Shown: positions 16,714 through 25,667 of the stretch, piece by piece
Position numbering within the stretch: position 1 is the first letter of the stretch
Layout of the letters: each line of letters opens with the position of its first letter
Source: JAHFLV01 sp964367845
GTDB lineage: Bacteria; Patescibacteriota; Minisyncoccia; Phycocordibacterales; DATGWK01
Reading direction: 5' to 3'
Assembly (NCBI GenBank): GCA_964367845.1
Contig: CAYIYW010000002.1
Coordinates: 1 to 41,414, forward strand
DNA: 41,414 nt
Position numbers and translations under genes: made by a program
Notes under the pieces: model-generated
Seen by the model: the letters and a program-made list of their open reading frames with translations, nothing else
What the model was told of the DNA's origin: nothing
Databases searched by the model: none

Positions 16714-17772
16714 ATGAACATCAAAACACGGCAATTGGGCTTTTTTATCGTTTTCCTCATCGGTATCGCCATCCTTTTTTACCTAATCGCCGCGCCGTAT
16801 GCCAGCGCGATTTTTTTGGCTCTTATCACGGCCGTTTTGTTCAAAACCCTCAATGAACGAATTTTGAGACGTCTTGGCGGTCGGAAAAACATCGCATCGC
16901 TATTCTCCGTGCTTATCGTTCTGGCGATAATTTTTATACCGCTTGGCGTAATTGGCCGTTCGCTAATAAAAGAGTCGGCGGCGCTTTATTCCGAGGTTCA
17001 GAGCAAGGACTCGGGCGCGTATTCTCTCGGTCCGGCCGTGTCGCGAATTGAGTCATTTATAGAATCAAAGGGGTTTGGCGGCGACCTGAACCTGAAAAAA
17101 TTTTTCAATATCGGCCCTTACGCCGAGCGCGTGCTGATTTGGCTTTCAAGTAACTTAACCTCTTTCTTTTCAAGCGTTTTACGTCTTACTTTAAGCGCGT
17201 TTCTCTACATTCTGTGCCTGTTTTATCTGTTTAGAGACGGTCGGTCGCTTGCCAAAAACATCCTGGCGTGGAGTCCGCTTTTTGACGTTCACGATACGCT
17301 GATTCTTTCCAAAATTTCAACGACTGTCGTGTCGGTTTTGCGCGGACAACTCATGATAGGTCTTATCCAGGGTTTTTTAACCGGCATTGGTTTCTGGATT
17401 TTTGGTGTTCCGCATCCTGTTATCTGGGGTTCGGTTGCCGCTGTCGCTTCTTTGGTGCCGGCGATTGGCACCAGTTTAGTAAACGCCCCGGCCGTGATTT
17501 ACCTCTTTTTGACTGGCGATATGTTTTCGGCTTTCGGGCTCTTGGCTTGGGCAGTTTTGGCGGTCGGTTTAGTTGATAATCTTCTTGGCCCGTATCTTAT
17601 AAACCGAGGCGTAAAAATTCATCCATTTTTGGTTCTTATCTCGGTTCTCGGCGGCATCAGTTTTTTCGGCCCTGTCGGCTTTATCGCCGGACCGGTGGTG
17701 CTTAGTTTATTATTCGCCCTTCTTGAACTTTATCCGATAATAATAAGTGACAAGGCCAAGACATCAAATTAG
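16714..17772 (+). CDS. AI-2E transporter family (PerM-like) membrane protein
   Basis: A 352-residue protein with about eight hydrophobic segments. The family signature is at the C-terminus: ASLVPAIGTSLVNAPAVIYL, VDNLLGPYLINRG and HPFLVLISVLGG, then FFGPVGFIAGPVVLSLLFAL. The family includes the putative autoinducer-2 exporter TqsA and several sodium/proton antiporters, so the substrate is open. I begin at the ATG at 16714 (MNIKTRQLGFF) rather than at an in-frame ATG 45 nt upstream, because a consensus extended -10 lies between the two. It is followed 28 nt later by the P-type ATPase. Confidence 0.88.
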   Translation: MNIKTRQLGFFIVFLIGIAILFYLIAAPYASAIFLALITAVLFKTLNERILRRLGGRKNIASLFSVLIVLAIIFIPLGVIGRSLIKESAALYSEVQSKDSGAYSLGPAVSRIESFIESKGFGGDLNLKKFFNIGPYAERVLIWLSSNLTSFFSSVLRLTLSAFLYILCLFYLFRDGRSLAKNILAWSPLFDVHDTLILSKISTTVVSVLRGQLMIGLIQGFLTGIGFWIFGVPHPVIWGSVAAVASLVPAIGTSLVNAPAVIYLFLTGDMFSAFGLLAWAVLAVGLVDNLLGPYLINRGVKIHPFLVLISVLGGISFFGPVGFIAGPVVLSLLFALLELYPIIISDKAKTSN

Positions 17773-17786
17773 CGACATTAAAAAAT

Positions 17787-17792
17787 TATCCT
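17787..17792 (+). promoter_or_regulatory. Possible -10 element for the P-type ATPase gene
   Basis: TATCCT ends 8 nt before the ATG at 17801, the same spacing as at other starts in the window, but the hexamer is weak and no -35 is evident. Confidence 0.25.
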
Positions 17793-17800
17793 AGACAGCA

Positions 17801-20512
17801 ATGGCTCAAGTCGGAATAAAAGAAAATAACGGATTGCCTGAGCGCTTCTGGTACAGAGAAACAATCGCGAATTGTTTCGCGATTTTGGGCGCGACCGAGC
17901 AAGGCCTTGATTTGGTTGAAGTCGTCAAACGCCTCAAACAACACGGCGAAAACTGTCTGCCGTCGCCCAGACCGCTTTCACTCTGGAGAATTTTTGTTCG
18001 CCAGTTTGAGAATCCGTTGATATATATATTGCTCATCGCCGGCGTGGTCATGCTTTTTCTCGGCGATGTGACGGACACAATCGTAATTTTCGCGGTGCTG
18101 TTGATAAACGCGGTTATCGGGGTAATCCAGGAAGGCAAGGCCCAGAATACTCTTTTGGCTCTTCAAAATTTCACCAAAACCGAAGCGGTTGTTCTTCGCG
18201 ACGGCATTGAAGAAGTGATTGGCGACCGGGAAATTGTGCCGGGGGACATCGTTATCCTCCGAGAAGGCGATAAGGTGCCCGCTGATGCTCGGCTTTTTGA
18301 ATCCAAAAATCTGCGGATAGATGAATCCGCTCTGACCGGCGAATCAATGCCTGTTTCCAAAATCACCGAGACAATCGCCGAGAGAGCCGTGAACCCGGCT
18401 GACCAACTCAACATGATATTTCGGGGTTCGCTTATCGTGGCCGGCACTGCGCGGGCGGTTGTTACCGGCACCGGCATCAACACGATTATCGGCAAAATTT
18501 CAAAAAAAATCGTTACGATTGAGACCGACATCCCTCTGGCTAAAAATATCGGAAAATTGTCTAAGTACATTGGAATCGGGGTTCTGTTTGTTTCGGCCGG
18601 CGTTTTTGTGCTCGGTATTCTTTACGGCAATTCGGCCAGAGAGATGTTTTCTACGGCTGTGGCGGTGGCGGTTTCACTTGTGCCGGAGGGCTTGCCGGTT
18701 GTGATAACTTTGGTTTTATCCACCGGTGCCTATCGGATGGCCAAGCAAAACGCGCTTGTAAAAAAACTCGGCGCGGTGGAGGCGCTTGGACAGGCGAGCG
18801 TTATTGCCGTTGATAAAACCGGCACGATTACCAAAAACGAGCTGATGATTGAACAGGTTTATGTGAATGGCAAAACATACATTATTTCTGGTAGCGGTTA
18901 TGACTCAAAAGGGGATATTCTAGAAAATGGCTCGGTTCTTGACCCCGTGAATCATCCCGACATTATTTTTGCCGGTAAAATCGCGACATTCTGCGCGAAT
19001 GCTCAAGTAACATATCGGGAGAAAGAGGGTATTTGGAAGGTTTCCGGCGACCCGACCGAAGCCGCTCTTTTGGTGTTTGGCGGGAAAGTCGGATTTCATA
19101 AGGACGAACTTGAGCAGGAAGAACCACAGCTCAACGATTTGCCTTTTGACTCCAAAATTAAATATCATGCGACAACTCATTTGGTGAGAAAAAAATCCTT
19201 TCTATCGGTGGTTGGAGCGCCTGAATCGGTGTTGGAAATCTCCAATAAAATTCGCCAAGGAAATCGTACCCGCAAATTTACCGCCGTTGTTAAAGAGGAA
19301 ATTGAGTCCGTTATTCATAAAATGTCCCAATCCGGTCTTCGGGTACTGGCTTTTTCTTACATTCCAAATTTCACCGCCGAACTCGGCGTTAATCAAATTC
19401 AAGGTGCGACCCTCGTCGGTCTTTTTGGGATGAGAGATGTTCTGCGGGAAGGAGTGAGGGAGTCAATTGAGACCGCCCGATTAGGCGGTCTTCGGACGGT
19501 GATGATTACCGGCGACCATAAAGTTACAGCCGAAACAATCGCTCGCGAGGCGGGAATTTTCCGCGAAGGCGACTTTGTCATTACCGGCAAAGATTTATCC
19601 ACCATGTCAAAAGAAGAACTGCTTGTTCGTTTGCCGAAGGCCTCGGTTTTTGCCCGGGTTACGCCCGAAAATAAACTGGACATAATTGAGCTTTTTCGTA
19701 AACGGGGTGAAATCATCGCCATGACGGGAGACGGAGTAAATGACGCTCTTTCGCTTGTGGCGGCCGACCTCGGCATCGCAATGGGCAAAATCGGCACGGA
19801 GGTAAGCAAAGAGGCGGCCGATATCGTTCTTCTGGACGATAATTTTCAAAGTATCACTTTGGCTATTGAGGAGGGCCGTAATATTTATCACAATATCAAA
19901 AGAGTCATTCTTTACCTGTTTTCAACAGGCATCGGTGAACTTATGACTATCGTTGGTGCCATGCTGATTTTCCTGCCCCTGCCGGTTTTTCCGACCCAGA
20001 TTCTTTGGCTGAATCTGGTAACTGACGGTTTTTTGGTGGTTGCTCTGGCTTTTGAACCGAAAGAAAAACTTGGCGATAGAATCGTTAATGGAGGCAACAA
20101 GTTTTTCTTTGACCGTTTGGCCATAACGCGAACGCTCCTTATGGGCTTGACGATGGCCGTTGTTACGGTTTCCGTTTTTTCTTATTTTCTGGATATAAAT
20201 ACCGCCAAGGCCTACACGATGTCCCTGACCGTTCTTGCCGCCCTGCAATGGTGGAATGCCTGGAATGTAAAATCGGATAAGGACTCAATCTGGTCGGCAA
20301 AGATATTTTCCAACCCATACCTGATTATCGCCACTTTGTTCGTCGTCTTTCTTCAATTTCTGGCGATTTACAATCCGGCTATGCAAACGCTTCTGAAAAC
20401 AACCGCCCTTTCATTTTCTGAGCTGGCCCTTGCCGTCCTGGTTTCTCTCTCCGTTGTATTTGTTGAAGAATTGAGGAAGTTCGTGTACCGTGTCCGACAT
20501 GCTGAAAAATAA
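17801..20512 (+). CDS. P2-type (Ca2+-ATPase-like) cation-transporting ATPase
   Basis: A 903-residue pump of normal length. ALTGESMPVSK is the actuator-domain TGES. VSLVPEGLPVVITLVLSTGA in helix 4 is the P2 PEGLP site. VDKTGTITKNEL has the phosphorylated aspartate, and MITGDHKVTAETI and MTGDGVNDALSL are the hinge motifs. LWLNLVTDGFLVVALAFEP in helix 6 keeps the Asn and Asp that bind calcium in SERCA-type pumps, so Ca2+ export is most likely; Mn2+ or Na+ are alternatives. The N-terminus carries the cation-ATPase domain. The downstream gene overlaps its 3' end by 14 nt, implying translational coupling. Confidence 0.93.
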   Translation: MAQVGIKENNGLPERFWYRETIANCFAILGATEQGLDLVEVVKRLKQHGENCLPSPRPLSLWRIFVRQFENPLIYILLIAGVVMLFLGDVTDTIVIFAVLLINAVIGVIQEGKAQNTLLALQNFTKTEAVVLRDGIEEVIGDREIVPGDIVILREGDKVPADARLFESKNLRIDESALTGESMPVSKITETIAERAVNPADQLNMIFRGSLIVAGTARAVVTGTGINTIIGKISKKIVTIETDIPLAKNIGKLSKYIGIGVLFVSAGVFVLGILYGNSAREMFSTAVAVAVSLVPEGLPVVITLVLSTGAYRMAKQNALVKKLGAVEALGQASVIAVDKTGTITKNELMIEQVYVNGKTYIISGSGYDSKGDILENGSVLDPVNHPDIIFAGKIATFCANAQVTYREKEGIWKVSGDPTEAALLVFGGKVGFHKDELEQEEPQLNDLPFDSKIKYHATTHLVRKKSFLSVVGAPESVLEISNKIRQGNRTRKFTAVVKEEIESVIHKMSQSGLRVLAFSYIPNFTAELGVNQIQGATLVGLFGMRDVLREGVRESIETARLGGLRTVMITGDHKVTAETIAREAGIFREGDFVITGKDLSTMSKEELLVRLPKASVFARVTPENKLDIIELFRKRGEIIAMTGDGVNDALSLVAADLGIAMGKIGTEVSKEAADIVLLDDNFQSITLAIEEGRNIYHNIKRVILYLFSTGIGELMTIVGAMLIFLPLPVFPTQILWLNLVTDGFLVVALAFEPKEKLGDRIVNGGNKFFFDRLAITRTLLMGLTMAVVTVSVFSYFLDINTAKAYTMSLTVLAALQWWNAWNVKSDKDSIWSAKIFSNPYLIIATLFVVFLQFLAIYNPAMQTLLKTTALSFSELALAVLVSLSVVFVEELRKFVYRVRHAEK

Positions 20513-21458
20513 AACCAAAATTACGATTGTTACCCACGATGGAACCTTTCACCCTGACGATGTTTTTGCCGTGGCAACATTGTCGGTTGTTCTCGGAAGT
20601 TCATTGTCAGTCGCTCCTGAAGGCATGACCGAAATTGGAGTCATCCGAACAAGAAGCCAGTCGGTGATAGAAACCGGCGACTATGTCGTTGATGTCGGCG
20701 GTATTTACGACCCGGAGAAGAACCGTTTTGACCATCACCAAATTGGCGGGGCGGGGGAGCGACAAAACAAAATTCCGTATGCTTCGTTTGGACTTGTTTG
20801 GCAAAAATACGGAGAAAAAATTTCCGGTCCAGATGAAGGCGTAAGGGAATACGCAAAAAAAATTGCGGAAATGATTGACAAAAAATTGGTTCAGCCGGTT
20901 GATGCGGCGGACAACGGCGTCTCGGTCGTTAGAGAAATTTTTGAAGACATAAGGCCTTACGATATTCGCTCAGTTATTTCCGCCATGAATCCCAGTTGGA
21001 AGGAGAATGCCGATGAGGGCGCAGACAACGTTGACGCCATTTTTTTGAGAGCGGTTGATTTGGCCAAAAGCATATTAATCAGAGAAATTAAACTGGCTCA
21101 AGACGAGGTTGAAGCTGAAAAGCTTGTCATTGACGCTTATAACAAAAGCGACGATAAACGAATAGTTGTTCTTGAAAAAGAATATCCATGGCTGAATACT
21201 CTTTCAAAATTTTCAGAGCCGCTTTTTGTCATTTACCCGAAAAAAGAAGTTTGGAGGATTAGGGCTGTTTGGAACGGCGTTGTCGCTTTTAGAAACAGAA
21301 AAGATTTGCCGGTCAGCTGGGCCGGAAAGAAAGGAACCGAACTCTCATCGGTTACCGGAGTCCCCGGCGGAATTTTTTGTCATAATAATCTTTTTTTGGC
21401 TGTGGCCGAAACCAAAGAAGCGGCCATTGCAATGGCGAGAATTGCGGTTGAAACCTAA
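20499..21458 (+). CDS. MYG1-family (UPF0160) metal-dependent hydrolase
   Basis: A 319-residue protein of the MYG1 family. THDGTFHPDDVFAVATL near the N-terminus, VVDVGGIYDPEKNRFDHHQ with the DHH block, and SFGLVWQKYGEKI follow in the family order. Eukaryotic MYG1 is a 3'-5' RNA exonuclease, and DHH-type metal sites suggest phosphodiester hydrolysis here too. Start choice: ATG at 20499, with an in-frame GTG at 20490 as the alternative. The ATG lies inside the end of the ATPase gene (14-nt overlap). I see no functional link to the pump beyond co-expression. Confidence 0.88.
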   Translation: MLKNKTKITIVTHDGTFHPDDVFAVATLSVVLGSSLSVAPEGMTEIGVIRTRSQSVIETGDYVVDVGGIYDPEKNRFDHHQIGGAGERQNKIPYASFGLVWQKYGEKISGPDEGVREYAKKIAEMIDKKLVQPVDAADNGVSVVREIFEDIRPYDIRSVISAMNPSWKENADEGADNVDAIFLRAVDLAKSILIREIKLAQDEVEAEKLVIDAYNKSDDKRIVVLEKEYPWLNTLSKFSEPLFVIYPKKEVWRIRAVWNGVVAFRNRKDLPVSWAGKKGTELSSVTGVPGGIFCHNNLFLAVAETKEAAIAMARIAVET

Positions 21459-21500
21459 AAATTAAAATTAAACCGTTCACTCTAACCATCGCATCATGGC

Positions 21501-21529
21501 TTGCGGTGTCGGCTTATTTTCCGTATAGT
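21501..21529 (+). promoter_or_regulatory. Promoter for obgE
   Basis: -35 TTGCGG (21501-21506), 17 nt, then -10 TATAGT (21524-21529), which ends 9 nt before the ATG at 21539. A near-leaderless mRNA is expected. Confidence 0.6.
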
Positions 21530-21538
21530 CAGGTCTAA

Positions 21539-22540
21539 ATGGCGTCATTTGTTGATGAAATTAAGGTTCATATTAAAGCCGGTCATGGCGGTAACGGCGT
21601 TGTGCGCTGGCGTCACGAAAAAGGCAAGGACAAAGCCGGAGCGGCCGGCGGTAACGGCGGTTGGGGTGGGGACGTGCTTGTCAGAGCCGTTAGGAATCTG
21701 AACATTCTTGCAAACTACAAACACATAAAAGAATTTGTCGCAAAAAACGGCGGCCACGGACAGAAGAGCAGTATGAACGGAAAGGCCGGGGACGATTTAA
21801 TCATTGACCTGCCTATCGGCTCATCAGTCAAAAATCTTTCAACTGGAAAGACAGTCGCGCTTCTCAAGGAGGGGCAGACAATTAAAATTCTGGAAGGCGG
21901 GCGCGGTGGACTCGGCAATGAACATTTTAAGGCCTCAACAAATGTCAGGCCGAAAGAAAGCACGCCGGGAAAAGCGGGCGAAGAAGCCGATTTTCACATT
22001 GAACTTGCTCTTATCGCCGACGCAGGTTTTGTCGGAATGCCAAACGCCGGCAAGTCCTCCCTTTTGAACGCTCTGACAAATGCCGCCTCAAAAGTCGGCA
22101 GTTATGCTTTTACGACAATCAATCCGCATCTCGGTCCGCTCTTTGGTTTTATTCTGGCGGATATTCCTGGTCTTATTTCCGGCGCTTCAAAAGGCAAAGG
22201 TCTCGGTCATAAATTTCTTCGTCACATTACTCGGACGAGCATTATCTTGCACTGTGTATCCGCTGAAAACGAAGATGTTGCACATGCTTATAAAACAGTT
22301 CGCGACGAGCTTTTTGCCTACAACCCGCTTCTGACGGAAAAACCGGAAATTGTTATCTTGACCAAAACCGATACCGTAACCGCGGACGAATTGAAGCGTA
22401 AAAAAACCGCTCTAAACGCAATCTGCCAAAACGCAATCTGCCCGAGCGAAATTTGCGAAAATGTCGTCGCCGTTTCAATCCATGATATTGATTCCCTTAA
22501 AAAAATTAGCAAGATAATCGTCAGTCGCCTGAAACCGTAA
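21539..22540 (+). CDS. obgE: GTPase Obg/CgtA
   Basis: A 333-residue ribosome-assembly GTPase. The glycine-rich Obg fold fills residues 1 to about 158 (KAGHGGNGVVRWRHEKGKDK, GGNGGWGGDV). The G domain then shows GMPNAGKSSLLNAL (G1), FTTINPHLGPL (G2), DIPGLISGASKGKGLG (G3) and ILTKTD (G4). The usual C-terminal OCT domain is absent, so it is a minimal Obg. Obg binds the 50S subunit and couples its maturation to GTP and ppGpp levels. It has its own promoter (21501-21529) and is followed 17 nt later by gatB. Confidence 0.95.
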   Translation: MASFVDEIKVHIKAGHGGNGVVRWRHEKGKDKAGAAGGNGGWGGDVLVRAVRNLNILANYKHIKEFVAKNGGHGQKSSMNGKAGDDLIIDLPIGSSVKNLSTGKTVALLKEGQTIKILEGGRGGLGNEHFKASTNVRPKESTPGKAGEEADFHIELALIADAGFVGMPNAGKSSLLNALTNAASKVGSYAFTTINPHLGPLFGFILADIPGLISGASKGKGLGHKFLRHITRTSIILHCVSAENEDVAHAYKTVRDELFAYNPLLTEKPEIVILTKTDTVTADELKRKKTALNAICQNAICPSEICENVVAVSIHDIDSLKKISKIIVSRLKP

Positions 22541-22557
22541 ATTGTAAATCACCAATC

Positions 22558-24021
22558 ATGAAATACATCACAACCATTGGTTTGGAAATCCACGCGGAAC
22601 TTAAAACCAGAACAAAAATGTTCTGCGATTCCAAAAATGACCCTGACGAAGAACGGCCGAACGTAAATATTTGTCCGATATGCATGGGACATCCAGGCGC
22701 GCTTCCGGTTATCAATAAAGAGGCGGTAAGACACGTAATAAGAATGGGTTTGGCTCTTGACGGCAAGGTTGCCAATTTCACGGAGTTTGACCGCAAGAAT
22801 TATTTTTATCCCGACATTCCAAAGGGTTATCAGATTAGCCAGCATAAAAATCCGCTTGTTTTGGGCGGTAAGCTGAACGGTGTCGCGCTTACCAGAATTC
22901 ATCTTGAAGAAGACACAGCGCGCTCCACTCATGACACAGGTGCGGAAAGTTTGGTTGATTTTAACCGAGCCGGTGTGCCTTTGGTGGAGCTTGTAACCGA
23001 ACCGGTTATTCATTCTCCGGAGGAAGCGTCGCGTTTTGCAAAGGAGTTTCAGTTGCTCCTGCAGTATCTCGGAGCGAGCGACGCCAATATGGAAAAAGGC
23101 GAGATGCGGGTTGAGGCCAATATTTCTGTCGCGCCGGATAGTGCGAGAGGCGAGCATGGCGCGAGTGGCGCGGATGACGAGCGCGGCCGACGCGGCACCA
23201 AGGTTGAAGTCAAAAATCTCAATTCCTTTCGGGCGGTTGAACGAGCCGTGGCTTTTGAGGTTGAGCGCCATATTGCTCTCATTGAAAGAGGGGAGAAGGT
23301 TCCCCAAGAAACCCGTGGCTGGGACGAAACAAAGGGCGTCACTTTTTCCCAGCGTCTAAAAGAAGAATCGCACGATTACCGCTATTTTCCCGACCCCGAT
23401 TTGCCGAAGATTTATATTTCAGAAATTCCCGAACTTGCTCCGGAAAAAATCAAAAAAGAATTGCCAGAGTTGCCGTGGGATAGACGAGAGAGATTACAGA
23501 CAAATTACGGTCTTCGCGAGGAAGATGCGGAAATGTATGTTCGCGATAAAAACTGGGGCGACTACTTTGAGACAGCGGCAATGTTGCTTGATGGAGACAA
23601 AAAATTGACTGCGACACTTTCAAATTATGTGAACTCTGATTTGGCGGGGTTAGTTAAAAATAATCCCGACCGGTGGCAGAGTGCACCGATTGCCGCATCA
23701 TCAATCGTATCGCTCGCAAAGATGGCGAGGGGAGGAGAGGTATCGTCGCGCGGAGCGAAGGATATTCTCAAGGTTCTATTTGAAAAGGGCGGCACGCCGT
23801 TTGCGATTGCGGAGAAACATGGCCTCAGCCAAAAAAGTAGCGAGGACATTCTTCTACCGATTGTGAAAAAAGTGATTGACAATAACAGAGGCGCGGTTGC
23901 AGATTTCAAGACAGGCAAACAGGCGGCGCTCCAATATCTGATTGGACAGGCGATGAAGGAAAGCCGCGGTTCAGGCAATCCAGAAATTTTGAGGACTCTG
24001 CTGTTGAAAATTATTGGCTAA
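22558..24021 (+). CDS. gatB: Asp-tRNA(Asn)/Glu-tRNA(Gln) amidotransferase subunit B
   Basis: A 487-residue GatB, the kinase/tRNA-binding subunit of the GatCAB complex that converts Glu-tRNA(Gln) (or Asp-tRNA(Asn)) to the amide form. It shows TIGLEIHAELKTRTKMFC, ICPICMGHPGALPVIN (zinc-site cysteines), RKNYFYPDIPKGYQISQ and EEDTARSTHD. It also has VDFNRAGVPLVELVTEP and DYRYFPDPDLP. The C-terminal helical YqeY-like domain is present. An Arg/Gly/Asp-rich stretch (near residues 196-216, before GTKVEVKNLNS) looks like a small insertion. gatA and gatC are not adjacent, so the operon is split. Confidence 0.96.
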   Translation: MKYITTIGLEIHAELKTRTKMFCDSKNDPDEERPNVNICPICMGHPGALPVINKEAVRHVIRMGLALDGKVANFTEFDRKNYFYPDIPKGYQISQHKNPLVLGGKLNGVALTRIHLEEDTARSTHDTGAESLVDFNRAGVPLVELVTEPVIHSPEEASRFAKEFQLLLQYLGASDANMEKGEMRVEANISVAPDSARGEHGASGADDERGRRGTKVEVKNLNSFRAVERAVAFEVERHIALIERGEKVPQETRGWDETKGVTFSQRLKEESHDYRYFPDPDLPKIYISEIPELAPEKIKKELPELPWDRRERLQTNYGLREEDAEMYVRDKNWGDYFETAAMLLDGDKKLTATLSNYVNSDLAGLVKNNPDRWQSAPIAASSIVSLAKMARGGEVSSRGAKDILKVLFEKGGTPFAIAEKHGLSQKSSEDILLPIVKKVIDNNRGAVADFKTGKQAALQYLIGQAMKESRGSGNPEILRTLLLKIIG

Positions 24022-24031
24022 TGTGGAATTT

Positions 24032-24098
24032 AATACGGCACAGATAATTTTCCGAATGGGCCAAAGGGCGCCCAGAGGAAGATTACCTGTGCCGTATT
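24032..24098. terminator. 17-bp inverted repeat between convergent genes
   Basis: Positions 24032-24048 pair with 24082-24098 with a single mismatch (a G-U wobble in RNA of the minus strand). The loop is 33 nt and contains a GGGCGCCC palindrome. It lies between gatB and the convergent HTH gene and could end both transcripts, although no U-tract is evident. Confidence 0.55.
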
Positions 24099-24105
24099 TC
24101 ATCTG

Positions 24106-24345
24106 CTACTCCAAGTGCTTAATCTGCAACTTCATCACTTGCTTTTTGTCTCTTTTTATCGTCAAACGTTTTGTTCTCATATCCTCAATTAACATATCAA
24201 CCTCGGCTTTTTTATAGACCCGATAATTATTAATGGGGTGGCGCGAGGCGGTAAACTTGCCGTTGTTGTCCCAATTTCTTAGGGTGAGCGGGGAGACACC
24301 AATCATCTCAGACGCCTCCTTTATTGTTAAAAATTCCTTATTCAT
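24106..24345 (-). CDS. Small MerR/excisionase-like DNA-binding protein
   Basis: A 79-residue protein with a winged-helix-turn-helix start: FLTIKEASEMIGVSPLTLRN, then WDNNGKFTASRHPINNYRVY and KKAEVDMLIEDM. This is the MerR-type 'TLRRWd..Gkl..R....yRvY' layout also found at the N-terminus of IS607-type resolvases and excisionases. The rest is a short Lys-rich tail with no catalytic domain. It may be a stand-alone regulator or the remnant of a larger mobile-element protein; no transposase lies next to it. It is the only minus-strand gene between the flippase and the window end. Confidence 0.75.
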   Translation of the reverse strand: MNKEFLTIKEASEMIGVSPLTLRNWDNNGKFTASRHPINNYRVYKKAEVDMLIEDMRTKRLTIKRDKKQVMKLQIKHLE

Positions 24346-24529
24346 CTTATATAAACATTAATAGGGTTGCATAGTAATAATAGCTTTTAGGAGTGATTTT
24401 ATCAATGCTAGGAATCCACAGCCCTGCCAAAAAATTTCAATCTCGCATGTCATCCGTAACTGTTTTGATGCCCCCAAACTGCACGCAAAATCATTTTTTT
24501 TCCCAAAAATTTCAGATTTGTCGGATATT

Positions 24530-24558
24530 TTGCGACACTCACATCCGGTGGCTATTAT
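24530..24558 (+). promoter_or_regulatory. Upstream promoter of the HTH-membrane protein gene
   Basis: -35 TTGCGA (24530-24535), exactly 17 nt, then -10 TATTAT (24553-24558). The predicted start near 24565 gives a leader of about 65 nt, which contains the DnaA-box-like site. The remainder of 24346-24529 shows no gene. Confidence 0.5.
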
Positions 24559-24579
24559 ACGGCTAAAAATGACTTTGAA

Positions 24580-24588
24580 TTATCCACA
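24580..24588 (+). promoter_or_regulatory. Single perfect DnaA-box match
   Basis: TTATCCACA matches the consensus DnaA 9-mer exactly. It stands alone, without the cluster or AT-rich unwinding repeats of an origin, so a chance match or a regulatory DnaA site is more likely than oriC. Confidence 0.3.
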
Positions 24589-24619
24589 AAATTTCCTCTA
24601 AATTCGGCTTTTTTGAAAC

Positions 24620-24625
24620 TATAAT
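24620..24625 (+). promoter_or_regulatory. Proximal -10 element giving a leaderless start
   Basis: A consensus TATAAT ends 6 nt before the ATG at 24632, so the A of the start codon would be the likely first nucleotide. Confidence 0.5.
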
Positions 24626-24631
24626 TGTGGC

Positions 24632-25657
24632 ATGGGGAATGAGTTACTTTTTGAGGGAAAAAAATATATCTCGGCAAGCCGAGCTTCCAAAATTATTGGC
24701 TATAATTCCGATTATATCGGACAACTTTGCCGAAAAAATTCCTTGGACTGTCGGATGGTTGGAAGGACATGGTTTGTTAGCGAGGAATCATTAAAAAATC
24801 ACAAAGCAACCGCAAGCGTGACGCCGCGCGGACGAATCCCGATTTATAAGAAATCCGGCGGGCTTGGAGAGGGACCCGCTACCGAGTTAGGCAACGCCCC
24901 ACATCATCCTGAAGCAACTGGCACAACAGGGTCCGCACGACCGGAATTCGCATTTCACTCAGCCAATTTCAACTGGACTGACTTCGCAAACAGGCGTGGC
25001 GACAAGTTGCGGGTCAGAAAATTTATTGACAAGGTCTGTCTTGGTGTTGCAATTGTTGTTTTGCTTGTGGCCGCCAGCGCCGATTTGTTTTCACCGCAGT
25101 CGCTGGTGAATTTGGATACGATGGCATTTCGCGCTGATGAAAATCTCGGGGTCGGCGGAATTTTGGCCGTAAAAATTTTGGCTGTTAAAAATGAAATCGT
25201 GACAGCACTTACGACCGCAGGATTTTCACGTCACGGAATGGGCGACTCGCTTTCATATTCCGCAAATGTTTTTGAGTCCCTTGGCGTGTCTCTCGGACAA
25301 AAAGCCAGTGACGCAATTCGTGACGCAACTCATGGCGTGTCCCGCGGTCTGGTGTATGTCAATGATTTTCTGGACGGCGCCGCAACAGAAGTTCGTTTGG
25401 TCGTTTCCAATATTGGTCTGTTGGAAAGTATTTTTGATAAGCCGAAGGAAAGAATGGGAGTTGCGGTCTTGCCGTCGGCCGAGGATGTGAGTGTTAACGA
25501 GCAGGTCAAGCAATATGTTATCGGCTCGTTCTCCGACGAAACGGAAATTATTCCTGATGAGTCGGGCAATTCCGGATTGATTCGGCCGGTGTTTAAGGAG
25601 AGAAATGACCAGGAATATTTATATGTTGTCGTGCCGGTAAAAGAAGACGGGGGTTAG
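24632..25657 (+). CDS. HTH-domain protein with one transmembrane segment
   Basis: A 341-residue protein of unknown function. Residues 1 to about 58 resemble an excisionase/MerR-like helix-turn-helix (KKYISASRASKIIGYNSDYI, then GRTWFVSEESLKNH). A Gly/Pro/Thr-rich linker follows. One hydrophobic helix lies near residues 136-153 (VCLGVAIVVLLVAASADLF). After it come about 190 residues with no motif I recognise, predicted outside the cell. A DNA-binding domain tied to the membrane would make a one-component regulator that reads an outside signal. It stands at the head of the surface-protein locus, with two promoters in front and a hairpin after it. The function is inferred from layout only. Confidence 0.65.
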   Translation: MGNELLFEGKKYISASRASKIIGYNSDYIGQLCRKNSLDCRMVGRTWFVSEESLKNHKATASVTPRGRIPIYKKSGGLGEGPATELGNAPHHPEATGTTGSARPEFAFHSANFNWTDFANRRGDKLRVRKFIDKVCLGVAIVVLLVAASADLFSPQSLVNLDTMAFRADENLGVGGILAVKILAVKNEIVTALTTAGFSRHGMGDSLSYSANVFESLGVSLGQKASDAIRDATHGVSRGLVYVNDFLDGAATEVRLVVSNIGLLESIFDKPKERMGVAVLPSAEDVSVNEQVKQYVIGSFSDETEIIPDESGNSGLIRPVFKERNDQEYLYVVVPVKEDGG

Positions 25658-25667
25658 CAGGACATTT

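Noticed and set aside
24106..24345. An insertion sequence of the IS607 type
   Set aside because: The small protein resembles the DNA-binding start of such resolvases, but no catalytic domain, TnpB or element ends are visible. It is kept as a regulator-like gene.
24580..24588. Replication origin at the DnaA-box match
   Set aside because: There is a single site only, with no dnaA or dnaN gene and no cluster of boxes.
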